DNA of 64,000 nucleotides from Paenibacillus barcinonensis (GTDB lineage: Bacteria; Bacillota; Bacilli; Paenibacillales; Paenibacillaceae), in the NCBI RefSeq assembly GCF_003217495.1, contig NZ_QJSW01000016.1, positions 50,798 to 114,797 on the forward strand, given 5' to 3'. A program made the translations under genes and the position numbers. The notes beneath the pieces are model-generated. The model saw only the letters and a program-made list of their open reading frames with translations, had not been told where the DNA came from and did no database searches. Shown in pieces: positions 25,691 to 34,587 of the stretch (position 1 is its first letter; every line of letters begins with the position of its first letter).

Positions 25691-26854
25691 ATGAAAATTA
25701 CTGGAGACCAGATGCTGGTCAAAAAAATAAACAAGTCGATCGTACTTGATACGATCCGCCGTCACGCCCCCCTTTCACGGGCCAAGGTATCCGAAGTGAC
25801 CGGGCTTAACAAGGCAACGGTATCCAACCTGGTTGCGGATCTGATCGGTGACGAACTGGTGCAGGAGATTGGTCCGGGGGAATCCAGCGGTGGACGCAAG
25901 CCGTTGATGCTGCTTTTTCGCGGAACAGCAGGTTATGCAGTCGGTTTGGAGCTGACCGTCACCCGCTTGAAAGGCGTGCTTACCGACCTTGAGGGTCATA
26001 TCGTTGCGGAATATGCCACCGATCTGGTGCAGCATGATGCAGCGTCTGTATTCGAACAATTAAAGCTGGCAACCGATTATCTGATGAGGCAGGCTCCTGC
26101 CTCCCCGCATGGTGTAATTGGTATCGGAATCGGTGTTCCCGGTATGGTCGATGAGCAAGGCACGGTACTGTTTGCACCTAACCTGAAGTGGGAAATGGTT
26201 CCCCTGCGAGCGATGATGGAGGACAGCTTCAAGCTGCCTGTTACGATTGATAATGAAGCCAACGCAGGAGCGCGCGGAGAGCTGAATTTTGGTGCAGGTG
26301 TCGGCGTGCGCCATCTGATCTATATCAGTGCAGGCATCGGGATTGGTTCAGGCATCATTGTGGATGGTGAATTATATAAGGGTGCATGGGGATATGCAGG
26401 CGAGACAGGGCACATGTCCATTGAAGCAGAGGGTCTGCCCTGCTCTTGCGGTAATCGGGGGTGCTGGGAATTATACGCCTCGGAAAAAGTATATGAGCAC
26501 CCGGATCAGCAGCATCTGCCTGCACATACGACCAAGGAGCTGATCGAACTCGCTCAGGAGGGCCATGAGGACGTACTAACCCTGTACGAAACAGTTGGAC
26601 GCAAGCTCGGCATCGGCATTACCAACATCGTCAACAGCTTCAACCCGGAACGCATTATTATCGGCGGACCGCTTTCGGAGGCTAAGCCCTGGGTTGAATC
26701 GGCGCTCAAACAGGTGGTAGAGGAACGTACCCTGCCTTATCACCGCCGCAGTCTGCAAGTCGAATGGGCTGCACTGGGCAGCCGCTCAACCCGAATTGGG
26801 GCAGCTTATGCTGCTATATCCCAATTTTTAGGTAATGTACGGGTGTCAGTTTAA
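25691..26854 (+). CDS. xylR: xylose operon repressor (ROK family)
   Basis: A 387-residue ROK-type repressor. The N-terminal winged helix-turn-helix (about 8-70: NKSIVLDTIRRHAPLSRAKVSEVTGLNKATVSNLV) is followed by a ROK sugar-kinase-like domain (about 85-380) with GIGIGVPGMVD, DNEANAGARGE, the ROK signature GAWGYAGETGHMSIE and the zinc motif CSCGNRGCWE. It is divergent from xylA, with a matching operator between them. It is expected to repress xylAB and to release DNA when xylose binds. The AGGAG lies about 13 bases before ATG 25691, a slightly long spacing that may keep its level low. Confidence 0.95.
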   Translation: MKITGDQMLVKKINKSIVLDTIRRHAPLSRAKVSEVTGLNKATVSNLVADLIGDELVQEIGPGESSGGRKPLMLLFRGTAGYAVGLELTVTRLKGVLTDLEGHIVAEYATDLVQHDAASVFEQLKLATDYLMRQAPASPHGVIGIGIGVPGMVDEQGTVLFAPNLKWEMVPLRAMMEDSFKLPVTIDNEANAGARGELNFGAGVGVRHLIYISAGIGIGSGIIVDGELYKGAWGYAGETGHMSIEAEGLPCSCGNRGCWELYASEKVYEHPDQQHLPAHTTKELIELAQEGHEDVLTLYETVGRKLGIGITNIVNSFNPERIIIGGPLSEAKPWVESALKQVVEERTLPYHRRSLQVEWAALGSRSTRIGAAYAAISQFLGNVRVSV

Positions 26855-27008
26855 TAATTAGCTAATAATCAGTTGAAATTGACAAGATTTTGCCCCATTT
26901 CCTCCCTTTTTGTTAAAGAAATCCAGAGGTATAATGAGACTATGTGATTTTTGTCATGGCAGCGCTCTCGCTGCTGTGTTATCCGATAATGAAACGGAGT
27001 GAAAACTC

Positions 27009-27206
27009 GTGACCTACGTGGATACATCAGATATCTCGGCGCAAATGTTTGTCACCGTACTCCTGTTCCTGATTGTGCTTGCGCCCCTGTTCAGCCTAGG
27101 CATACTTCGTTTTTTTCAGAGCAAAAAGAAGGCTGGTTTCATGTACATGCTGTCAGGCTTGCTGGTGTATGTCGTTTTTCAGACGTTTATGAGTATTTTT
27201 TTCTAG
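27009..27206 (+). CDS. small two-helix membrane protein
   Basis: A 65-residue protein starting at GTG 27009 with CGGAGTG about 8 bases upstream. Two hydrophobic helices (about 13-34 and 45-65) flank a basic loop QSKKK, giving an inside loop. A -10 box TATAAT at 26930-26935 lies upstream and a strong terminator follows at 27233, so it appears to be its own short transcription unit. I do not recognise the family. An overlapping frame of similar length in the same stretch is rejected. Confidence 0.6.
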   Translation: MTYVDTSDISAQMFVTVLLFLIVLAPLFSLGILRFFQSKKKAGFMYMLSGLLVYVVFQTFMSIFF

Positions 27207-27232
27207 CGTGAACTAACAGAATATCTTAAATG

Positions 27233-27269
27233 AAAAATCCCCTTGTAGGTTGTGTACAAGGGGATTTTT
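27233..27269. terminator. terminator after the small membrane protein gene
   Basis: AAAAATCCCCTTGTA and TACAAGGGGATTTTT form a perfect 15-bp stem with a 7-base loop. It can act in both directions and also faces the end of the gene at 27347. Confidence 0.9.
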
Positions 27270-27346
27270 CAGATTTCGTTATTCACCAAATGACATTAAT
27301 TAAATTAGTATAAAAAAATATTCATTCCCTTCTGTCTTCTACTATT

Positions 27347-27778
27347 TTAATGGGATGTTCGTTTTTTGGTTTGAGAAATAGCAATTGATGTGACTAAACC
27401 AATAAAAAAAGGGAATATAAACCACGTAATAATAAGTAACAAACCTGTGACTGGAGAAGGATTCTCTCCTGCCCTAATAATTGGTAAATAGAGTCTGTTT
27501 AGAACAATTAAAATCACATAAAAAGGAATCCATATCATCATTGACCAATATGCTATTGAAACCCGATCATTGAATAACTTTCGAGTGAGTACATAAAGAG
27601 TAATCGTCATAGCTATGAATAATAAAATACAAACTATCGTTATAGCAATACTTGTAAAGTCATATGTCCATCCAGTTAGTCTTGCGATCCGGTAGAAATT
27701 ACCTTGAGGCAAAAACAAAAAGTAAAGAAAAAACGCATTATGTATCCCTAACAATAGCAATTTAGTCAATTGATTCAT
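27347..27778 (-). CDS. four-helix membrane protein of unknown function
   Basis: A 143-residue protein starting at ATG 27778 with AAGGAG 8-9 bases upstream. Four hydrophobic helices are visible (about 5-25, 37-62, 78-96, 108-132) and the C-terminus is basic (SQTKKRTSH). The coding region is clearly more AT-rich than its neighbours, with many ATA and AAT codons, suggesting recent transfer. The family is not recognised. Confidence 0.65.
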   Translation of the reverse strand: MNQLTKLLLLGIHNAFFLYFLFLPQGNFYRIARLTGWTYDFTSIAITIVCILLFIAMTITLYVLTRKLFNDRVSIAYWSMMIWIPFYVILIVLNRLYLPIIRAGENPSPVTGLLLIITWFIFPFFIGLVTSIAISQTKKRTSH

Positions 27779-27866
27779 AATACAACTCCTTTTTTCTATA
27801 CTACTCATATATAACTTTAATTTCAATATTCAACAAAATATTCATAAAAATATTAAATACCAATAA

Positions 27867-28103
27867 TCCCCTTGTTATAACACACCTTATAACAAGTTGT
27901 GGACAGCAAGAGTGAAGAACGGAACTCAATTTAGTACTTCTGAATGGTTTGGAAACTATAACTATCGATTTACAGGAAAAGAATTATTCTCTCTTAGCAT
28001 TTTATTTGCTGGTGGAGATGGTGCAGGAATCGTCTTTGGAAGCGGACCAGACGATGAGAACGATAAGGCAGCCATTAGACAAGGGTACAATGAGTCTCCG
28101 TAA
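27867..28103 (+). pseudogene. possible gene remnant in an AT-rich islet
   Basis: An open frame of 78 codons without a convincing start reads ...WFGNYNYRFTGKELFSLSILFAGGDGAGIVFGSGPDDEND... and stops at 28101-28103. A second frame (TTG 27949 to 28146) overlaps it. Neither has a ribosome binding site. This may be the tail of a decayed gene, or noncoding; I do not recognise it. The stretch 28104-28445 holds only the terminator-like hairpin at 28266. Confidence 0.25.
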
Positions 28104-28265
28104 AAACTTGGCTGTTCATCTCTCAGAAATGCACTATAGTGCTTGACAAAGTAGAGATAACCACATTAAATAAGCAATCGCAGCTTGGCTGAAATGTTAT
28201 AGTACTCGATACTTAATCTGAGAGTAATTAAAGAATAACTGTCTGTTAGAGACAATAATAAATTC

Positions 28266-28295
28266 AGGCCTTGATCCAGACTAGGATCAAGGCCT
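28266..28295. terminator. strong hairpin, probable terminator
   Basis: AGGCCTTGATCC and GGATCAAGGCCT form a perfect 12-bp stem with a 6-base loop, followed by TCTTCATTTC. The T-run is imperfect. Confidence 0.65.
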
Positions 28296-28445
28296 TCTTC
28301 ATTTCTATATTCAAACGGCTCGCGCGAACCGGAATAGCTTTAATTCTTTTATCACACTTCTTGAAATCCACACAAATTTAAAACATATCTTATATCAATC
28401 TCACCATGCTCCACAGGGTCAGTCCATATAGCAAATATGCGCTAA

Positions 28446-28676
28446 TTAAGCTTCCAGCACCTTTGCAAATTGCGTTTTGTTCATACCCAGAATGCGGTGT
28501 TCACCGATTACAGTCAAAGGAACCGCGCGTACGCCCATGTCCCATACTTGTTGTGCAAACTCGTCGCTGGTTTCGATGTTGCGCTCTTCGTAAGCAATGC
28601 CTTTATCAGCCAGGAAAGTCTTGACGGATTTGCAGTTCGGGCAGTTCGTGGATGTGTATACAATTACGTTTTCCAT
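28446..28676 (-). CDS. glutaredoxin-family protein
   Basis: A 76-residue thioredoxin-fold protein with the redox motif CPNC near the N-terminus (VIVYTSTNCPNCKSVKTFL), the cis-proline loop AVPLTVIG and a C-terminal helix. Length and motif fit NrdH/YosR-type glutaredoxins that are reduced by thioredoxin reductase. ATG 28676 has GAGG 10 bases upstream; an ATG two codons earlier is an alternative. It is followed upstream on the same strand by trxB, its likely electron donor. Confidence 0.88.
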   Translation of the reverse strand: MENVIVYTSTNCPNCKSVKTFLADKGIAYEERNIETSDEFAQQVWDMGVRAVPLTVIGEHRILGMNKTQFAKVLEA

Positions 28677-28801
28677 GTTCATTTCACCTCATAATGATTA
28701 TTTAATTTATACGGTTAATTCTTTATAAGCTTAATGTTGCATTACTCAAACACCGGACTTTTAACGTTTAATCGAATACCCGTTTATCAAATGACTCTGA
28801 A

Positions 28802-29743
28802 TTACAGTGCAACCGCGCTGTGCTCCAGGCTTTCAATGAATTTCTCAGCATCCATCGCAGCCATACATCCGCTTCCTGCTGCAGTAATCGCTTGTTTGTA
28901 GCGTGTATCCTGAACGTCACCACATGCGAATACACCTGGAATGTTTGTTTCAGAAGTGCCTGGTGTTGTCAAAATATAACCATGATCGTCGGTTGTAATC
29001 TGACCGCCAAGGAAGCCTGTGTTTGGTGTGTGACCAATGGCTACAAATACGCCGCTTGCCGAAAGAATTTCTTCTTCCCCTGTCGCATTGTTGAGCACTT
29101 TCAGACCTGTCACGCCATTCTCGCCCGCAATAACTTCAAGTGGTGTACGGTTAAGCGCCATGTCCACTTTTTCGTTGCTGCGTGCACGATCCTGCATGAT
29201 TTTGGAGCCGCGCAGCTCTTCACGACGGTGAACCAGCGTTACTTTGGAGCCGAAACGGGACAGGAAGTTTGCTTCCTCCAACGCGGAATCGCCACCACCG
29301 ATAACGATAATCTCTTTGTTGCGGAAGAAGAAGCCATCACATGTTGCACATGTGCTGACACCACGACCTACGTTTGTTTCTTCTCCTGGAATGCCCAAAT
29401 ATTTAGCAGATGCGCCTGTGGACAAAATCAAGGTTTCGGATACGAGTTCTCCCATACCTTCCACTTGAATTTTGAACGGACGCTCGCTCATATCAACGCT
29501 GTTTACCCAGCCTGTGCGGAATTCTGCACCGAAACGCTCGGCTTGCTTGCGCATATTGTCCATCAGTTCAGGCCCCATGATCCCGTCAGGGAAACCAGGG
29601 AAGTTCTCAACTTCCGTTGTTGTTGTAAGCTGTCCGCCAGGTTGCGGTCCTTCAATAACGAGCGGGTTCAGGTTGGCGCGTGCCAGATAGATTGCTGCTG
29701 TCAGCCCAGCAGGGCCTGTTCCGATAATAATTGATTTATACAT
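28802..29743 (-). CDS. trxB: thioredoxin-disulfide reductase
   Basis: A 313-residue flavoprotein that passes electrons from NADPH through FAD and a disulfide to thioredoxin. Seen: FAD-binding IIIGTGPAGLTAAIYLAR at the start, the redox-active CATC (C132, C135), the NADPH-binding GGGDSALEEANFL, and the late FAD motif GVFACGDVQDTRYKQ. ATG 29743 was chosen because GGAGG is 8 bases upstream; the frame extends 23 codons further without reason. It is on the same strand as the small glutaredoxin-family gene, 125 bases away. Confidence 0.96.
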   Translation of the reverse strand: MYKSIIIGTGPAGLTAAIYLARANLNPLVIEGPQPGGQLTTTTEVENFPGFPDGIMGPELMDNMRKQAERFGAEFRTGWVNSVDMSERPFKIQVEGMGELVSETLILSTGASAKYLGIPGEETNVGRGVSTCATCDGFFFRNKEIIVIGGGDSALEEANFLSRFGSKVTLVHRREELRGSKIMQDRARSNEKVDMALNRTPLEVIAGENGVTGLKVLNNATGEEEILSASGVFVAIGHTPNTGFLGGQITTDDHGYILTTPGTSETNIPGVFACGDVQDTRYKQAITAAGSGCMAAMDAEKFIESLEHSAVAL

Positions 29744-29999
29744 GTATAGTTCCTCCCCCAGGTTCTGCAAAAAGGTCAGGTTCTCCGGCATCAAAAGTGC
29801 GGGCGGTTGCATACACTAAAACGGATAGCCCACATCATGTCCACCAGAACTGCCCGCGAATTGACGATTCACCTATGCAGAAACGGAATTCTAATTTATA
29901 ATCATTCTAATCTGTTGTTCATTATGATCTCTTTTATGTACGGTGTCAATGCTCGGCAGCGATTATGAAGAAGTCTTCATCAGGAGGGAAAATGGAAGC

Positions 30000-30731
30000 A
30001 TGAACGACGCTTTAATAGGCAGTATTATTTCGGCCATGTCTACCGGACTTGGGGCCGTGCCCATTTTATTTATGCGTAAAATCTCACATCGGCTGCGCGA
30101 CATTCTGCTCGCTTACGCAGCAGGCATTATGACCTCGGCATCGGTGTACAATCTCATTCCTGAATCGCTCGGGCAATCCAATCTGTTTGTACTCGCTTTT
30201 GGCATTATGCTCGGCAGTCTGGTGCTGCTTGTGCTGGAGATGCGGATTCCTCACGTCGACCTGGAAAATCCAGAGAAGATGCCCTTCAAAATCGAAGGCA
30301 AAGCCTTCATGATTATTGCCGCAATTACCATGCACAACTTGCCGGAGGGATTGTCTGTTGGTGTAAGTTACGCCAGTACCGATGAGAATCTGGGCAACCT
30401 GATTGCCTTTTCCATAGGTCTGCAAAATGCACCCGAAGGATTTCTGGTCGCTCTCTTTCTGGTCAATCAGAACATCGGACGCTTCAAAGCTCTTGGTATC
30501 GCCACATTGACCGGAGCTGTTGAGATCGTCACCGCCATGATCGGATATACGCTTAGCAGTCTGGTCGCTGGTCTTGTACCGTATGGTCTGGCGTTTGCAG
30601 CCGGTGCGATGATGTTTATCGTTTACAAGGAGCTCATCCCTGAAAGTCATGGCGATGGCAACGCGCGTGTAGCCACCATCTCCTTCCTGCTGGGTCTGAT
30701 CACGATGATCGGACTGACCGAGCTGTTCTAA
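30000..30731 (+). CDS. ZIP-family metal transporter
   Basis: A 243-residue membrane protein with eight hydrophobic segments. The metal-binding helices carry HNLPEGLSVGVSYAS and QNAPEGFLVALF, the paired signatures of ZIP transporters; a third site is KELIPESHGD. ZIP proteins move zinc, iron or related ions into the cytoplasm. The usual His-rich loop is short. ATG 30000 has AGGAGG 12 bases upstream, a long but usable spacing. It is convergent with an alpha/beta hydrolase, with a shared terminator between. Confidence 0.9.
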   Translation: MNDALIGSIISAMSTGLGAVPILFMRKISHRLRDILLAYAAGIMTSASVYNLIPESLGQSNLFVLAFGIMLGSLVLLVLEMRIPHVDLENPEKMPFKIEGKAFMIIAAITMHNLPEGLSVGVSYASTDENLGNLIAFSIGLQNAPEGFLVALFLVNQNIGRFKALGIATLTGAVEIVTAMIGYTLSSLVAGLVPYGLAFAAGAMMFIVYKELIPESHGDGNARVATISFLLGLITMIGLTELF

Positions 30732-30755
30732 ATGAAGCTACGCATGGAACAAATC

Positions 30756-30797
30756 AAAGAACCCGAACACCAGCCACACGCTGAAGTCGGGTTCTTT
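30756..30797. terminator. bidirectional terminator (ZIP gene / hydrolase)
   Basis: AAAGAACCCGA and TCGGGTTCTTT form an 11-bp perfect stem, with T-rich sequence on both exits. Confidence 0.85.
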
Positions 30798-30851
30798 ATT
30801 TTGCCACAAATGAAGATTCCATGAAATTACTGCAATCCTGTTCATCGTTGA

Positions 30852-31661
30852 TCAAGATTGAATAAATCGAATCAGTTCGGCATTATATTTTTCCAATTCA
30901 TCATAGAATGCACCGTGTCCACTCTCTTCAAACACAACCAATTCCGCGGTTGGAATTGCCTTATGCATCTGTTCAGCGAATTCGAACGGGCAGATCTCAT
31001 CCTGTTTACCGTGGAAAATCGCCGTGGGCACCTGAATTGTCTCCAGCTCCCCGCGTAAATCCTCATCCCGCAGCGCCATCGCACTGCTGATCGTAGCATA
31101 AGACGAGGCCTCCATGCCGAGTGCATGGAACCAATTCATGAAGGGCTTGCTGTGCTCTTTTGCAAAAAACATACCGCCAAACGTTTCCAGCAGCTTCGCT
31201 CGGTCTGCAAAGATTGGCTCAATAATCTGCTCGTTCAGCTCTTCCGGCGTCAAGCCGTACGGATAACCTTCACGCTGTGTAAATACAGGTGCGGCTGCCG
31301 ATAACAGCGCAAGCTTGGATACCCCATGTCCCTGATGACGGGCCATATAATGCGCTGCAATTGCACCGCCCATAGAGAAGCCGGCAAGCACGGCATCCTT
31401 CAGCCCCAGATCATCAATGACAGCACGAACATCGTCAGCCATGCGGTCATAATCATATCCAGTGGACGGCTTATCCGATAAGCCGTAGCCCCTGAAATCC
31501 ATCGCAATAGTGCGAATGTCGTGGTTCGGCAAAACATTTAACTGGTATTCAAACATTTTATAATTCACAGGCCAGCCGTGCAAAAAGAGTACCGGAGTCC
31601 CTTCACCAATATCTTCAACATATACTTTTACATTTGGTTCTACTTGTACATAACGGCCCAT
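30852..31661 (-). CDS. alpha/beta hydrolase
   Basis: A 269-residue hydrolase with a complete triad: S96 in GFSMGG, D221 in HGKQDEICP and H249 in ESGHGAF, plus the oxyanion motif FLHGWP near residue 27. The pattern and length resemble the non-heme haloperoxidase/esterase group. No signal peptide, so cytosolic. GGGAG lies 8 bases before ATG 31661. The substrate is unknown; it stands alone between the ZIP gene and the metal ATPase. Confidence 0.87.
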   Translation of the reverse strand: MGRYVQVEPNVKVYVEDIGEGTPVLFLHGWPVNYKMFEYQLNVLPNHDIRTIAMDFRGYGLSDKPSTGYDYDRMADDVRAVIDDLGLKDAVLAGFSMGGAIAAHYMARHQGHGVSKLALLSAAAPVFTQREGYPYGLTPEELNEQIIEPIFADRAKLLETFGGMFFAKEHSKPFMNWFHALGMEASSYATISSAMALRDEDLRGELETIQVPTAIFHGKQDEICPFEFAEQMHKAIPTAELVVFEESGHGAFYDELEKYNAELIRFIQS

Positions 31662-31938
31662 TATTCACAGCTCCCTTATCATTAGTAATAATCGTTCATC
31701 CCAGATACGTCATAACGTCTCATCGACTATTACCCTCTGACCACAGCTTCAAACGGGAGCCACGGGAGCCTATTATGCCTAGCAGTTTCTGCGTTCTAGC
31801 TGCTTCTACGTTTGAACGTATATTCAATGACAGATACCTGCTCATTAAAACCTCTATATACATTTGCCGTTATGGCCTTGCTGCTCCATATTGAACCATG
31901 AAGCCGTTGATAATTGGGTAACGTACCCGTTTTACATC

Positions 31939-33888
31939 TTATCGCAGCAGTCTTAGTCCATTCAGAATAACCAGAATTGTACTCCCTTCGTGGCCCACTA
32001 CCCCAAGCGGCAGTGCCACATCTTGCAGGAAATTCCCCGCGATCAATACCAGAATCACCGTGATGGCAAACCACATATTGTGCTTCACGGTACGTTCTGC
32101 CCGCCGAGCCTGCCCGATGACCCAGGCAATCTCTTCAATGTTATCGTTCATCAGCACCGCATCAGCCACTTCGATGGCCGTGCCACTCCCGGACAACCCC
32201 ATGCCCATTCCTACCGTTGCTGCTGCAAGTGCAGGCGCATCGTTAACCCCGTCACCAACCATCAACACATGACCATACTGCTCGCGGAGCCTTTGCACCT
32301 GCTTGACCTTATCTTCAGGCAGCAGGTCTGCATAGACCATACTAACCCCGGTTTCACCTGCGATCACCGATGCTGAACGGGCACGGTCACCGGTTAACAT
32401 CGCTACTCGGACACCCATACTCTCCAGCTTCTTCACGGCAGCGGCAGCTTGGGGACGAATCATATCCCGCATTGCAATCAAGCCCGCAAACTCACCATCG
32501 ACGGTTACAACAGAGATGGTTTTCCCTTCCTGCTCCAATCGAGCACATACCTTCTCCCAATCTGTTGCTCCGTTCACCGCCGTTCCGTCCAGCCGGCCAA
32601 TCTTCCATACGGCACCATGTACCGTACCTTCAATGCCATGTCCCGTAATGGACTGCACATGCTCTGCCTCCTGCAGAGGCAAATTCTCCTTGCTCGCCTG
32701 TTCAACAATCGCCCGGGCAAGAGGGTGCATAGAGAGATTTTCAACGGACGCCACAGCGGACAATAATTGCTCTCTGCTTACATGGGAGGCTGTCAGGATA
32801 TCCGTAACTTGTGGTGTTCCCATCGTGAGTGTGCCTGTTTTGTCAAAAGCGACAACCTGAGTCCGTGCCATATTCTCCATATGTGCCCCTCCCTTGAACA
32901 AAATGCCACGGCGTGCGCTGCTGGACATTGCAGACAGCATGACAGGCATAATGGAGGACACAAGCGCGCAAGGTGAAGCCACCACCAGAAAGACCATCGC
33001 TTTGTAAAAGGCTTCATTCCACGTCCACCCCAAGAGCAGCGGTGTTCCTGCAATCACAAGCAATGTGACCCCAACCACAATCCGTGCATAAATGCCTTCA
33101 AAACGTTCCATAAAACGCTGTGAATCCGGCACCTCAGCCTGCGCCTCCTCCACCAGCTTGATAATTTTGCCGAACAGCGATCCTTCAGCCGACTTGGTGA
33201 CCTCGACATATAATGCCCCCTCGCCGTTCACCGTACCTGCGTACACTTCATCACCTGTATTTTTATCTATGGGCATGGATTCCCCGGTAATCGAAGCTTG
33301 ATTGATAGAAGAGCTTCCCCGATAAACCACACCATCCGCAGGAATCAGCTCCCCCGGCTTCACCAGCAGCAAATCTCCCGCTTTCAAATCCTCGATAGCA
33401 ACGACATTCATCTGTCCATCCTCAATGCGCAATGCCGTCTCCGGCTTGAGTGCCAGCAAGGATGAGATGTCTTTGTGACTGCGCTCGGTTGCGTAACTTT
33501 CCAGTGCTCCACTAAGGGCAAAGATAAAGATCAGCATCGCTCCTTCATTCCAGTACCCAATCGCTGCTGCTCCGAGCGAAGCAGCAATCATCAGCAGGTT
33601 AACGTCCAGATCACGGTCTTTAACCAGCGTTTCGATGCCCTCCTTGGCCTTGGTCCAGCCCCCGATAGCATAAGCCGCGATGTAGAGTATGACAGATAAT
33701 GTCGCAAAATAAGGGGCAATGCCCCAGGCAATCAGCATCATAACCCCGCTGCCCAATGCCGCCTGCATCTCCTTGTTCTGCAGCATCGCACGGAAGTCAG
33801 GTTTCTTGCCCCGGTTAGGACCGGGGGTGTTAGCCGGCTGCTGTTTTGCTTGTTGTTTTCCTTTTAAAGATTGATGTATCGCTTGCAT
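31939..33888 (-). CDS. P1B-4 type heavy-metal P-type ATPase (PfeT/ZosA-like)
   Basis: A 649-residue metal pump. No N-terminal heavy-metal-associated (CxxC) domain is present; instead there is a basic hydrophilic tail. Membrane segments surround the actuator loop (ITGESMP). The transport motif is SPC (VASPCALVSSIMPVM), the mark of P1B-4 pumps, rather than CPC. The phosphorylated aspartate is D349 in DKTGTLTMG; HPLARAI and GDGVNDAPAL follow. Such pumps export ferrous iron, cobalt or zinc. ATG 33888 has AAAGGAA upstream. Fur-like boxes about 140 and 250 bases upstream support iron as ligand, as for Bacillus PfeT. Zinc or cobalt remain possible. Confidence 0.9.
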   Translation of the reverse strand: MQAIHQSLKGKQQAKQQPANTPGPNRGKKPDFRAMLQNKEMQAALGSGVMMLIAWGIAPYFATLSVILYIAAYAIGGWTKAKEGIETLVKDRDLDVNLLMIAASLGAAAIGYWNEGAMLIFIFALSGALESYATERSHKDISSLLALKPETALRIEDGQMNVVAIEDLKAGDLLLVKPGELIPADGVVYRGSSSINQASITGESMPIDKNTGDEVYAGTVNGEGALYVEVTKSAEGSLFGKIIKLVEEAQAEVPDSQRFMERFEGIYARIVVGVTLLVIAGTPLLLGWTWNEAFYKAMVFLVVASPCALVSSIMPVMLSAMSSSARRGILFKGGAHMENMARTQVVAFDKTGTLTMGTPQVTDILTASHVSREQLLSAVASVENLSMHPLARAIVEQASKENLPLQEAEHVQSITGHGIEGTVHGAVWKIGRLDGTAVNGATDWEKVCARLEQEGKTISVVTVDGEFAGLIAMRDMIRPQAAAAVKKLESMGVRVAMLTGDRARSASVIAGETGVSMVYADLLPEDKVKQVQRLREQYGHVLMVGDGVNDAPALAAATVGMGMGLSGSGTAIEVADAVLMNDNIEEIAWVIGQARRAERTVKHNMWFAITVILVLIAGNFLQDVALPLGVVGHEGSTILVILNGLRLLR

Positions 33889-34023
33889 ATGAATCACGTT
33901 CCTTTCGCGTATGAGTTTTAGCGTGGTGACGCTACTTTTTCGTCTCTGCTTGTAATGCACTGAATCCAACGTTTCGACTGTTGCCCCAGCTTCTCATCTG
34001 ACTGCCTTAGCCCAAGTTGTATT

Positions 34024-34042
34024 GAGAATGAGAGCCATTGTT
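34024..34042. promoter_or_regulatory. weak Fur-like box
   Basis: GAGAATGAGAGCCATTGTT agrees with the 19-bp Fur consensus at about 13 positions. It lies between the hairpin at 34061 and the ATPase start. Confidence 0.3.
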
Positions 34043-34060
34043 ATTGCCCTAAAAATGGCA

Positions 34061-34091
34061 CATGCTGCTGCGGGAATCCCGCAGCAGCATG
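34061..34091. other. perfect 14-bp hairpin in the metal-ATPase leader
   Basis: CATGCTGCTGCGGG and CCCGCAGCAGCATG flank the loop AAT. On the minus strand it is followed after seven bases by a short T-run, so it may be an attenuator or an RNA-protecting hairpin in the leader of the ATPase transcript. Confidence 0.65.
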
Positions 34092-34134
34092 GTTTAGAGA
34101 TGATTTTGCATTCTCAGCGAATCAAAGATTCAGT

Positions 34135-34153
34135 GAGAATGATAATCATTTTT
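34135..34153. promoter_or_regulatory. Fur box
   Basis: GAGAATGATAATCATTTTT matches 16 of 19 positions of the classical Fur consensus, with the core dyad AATGAT-A-ATCATT at 34138-34150. It lies just downstream of a candidate minus-strand promoter. PerR or Zur boxes are related in shape, so another Fur-family protein is possible. Confidence 0.7.
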
Positions 34154-34156
34154 GTG

Positions 34157-34184
34157 CTTATGCAATTATTTTTACTCAATACAA
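34157..34184 (-). promoter_or_regulatory. candidate promoter of the metal ATPase
   Basis: Minus strand TTGTAT (34184-34179), 16 bases, CATAAG (34162-34157), immediately upstream of the Fur box. It would give a leader of about 260 nt. Confidence 0.4.
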
Positions 34185-34324
34185 CTTTTGTTTTATTATA
34201 TGCCTGTGTGATGCATTTGTAAATGGGTACTCCATATCAAATTCCATACATAACCTCAACACATGAGCATTAGAGGAATTACACATAGTTTCAGGAAAAG
34301 GCTGAAAAATGATACCATAGCGTC

Positions 34325-34406
34325 GCTGGGATCGTTAGAATCTTAATCCCAGCAAAAATAGTCAAATAAGGCTTCTGCGGATCGTTAGAACACCAAAAGT
34401 AAGCCT
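34325..34406. repeat. two inverted repeats each displaying GGATCGTTAGAA
   Basis: The 12-mer occurs at 34329-34340 and 34379-34390, exactly 50 bases apart. The first lies within GCTGGGAT/ATCCCAGC arms (34325-34353), the second within AGGCTT/AAGCCT arms (34369-34406). The rest of 34184-34510 shows no gene. Confidence 0.6.
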
Positions 34407-34510
34407 CACCCCATCCCCTGATTTGAATCCTGCCTGCCTACTTGCCTACCTGAGCCTCATCCTCCATTGCATAAGCAACGTGTCCTTACACTTTGCGCTC
34501 CTTACACGAA

Positions 34511-34546
34511 AAGGGTCAAAGCACGCTTAACGCGGCTTTGACCCTT
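34511..34546 (-). terminator. metY terminator
   Basis: AAGGGTCAAAGC (34511-34522) pairs with GCTTTGACCCTT (34535-34546); on the minus strand the stem ends in a TTTT run. Confidence 0.85.
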
Positions 34547-34587
34547 GGTGGAATACTGTAATTCTCGTCTAACTAGTGTAATATTCT

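Noticed and set aside
26999..27211. 70-codon frame overlapping the small membrane protein gene
   Set aside because: The competing frame at 27009 has a better site and a clean two-helix membrane profile.
34022..34222. 66-codon plus-strand frame over the Fur boxes
   Set aside because: It covers the perfect hairpin and the operator; no ribosome binding site.
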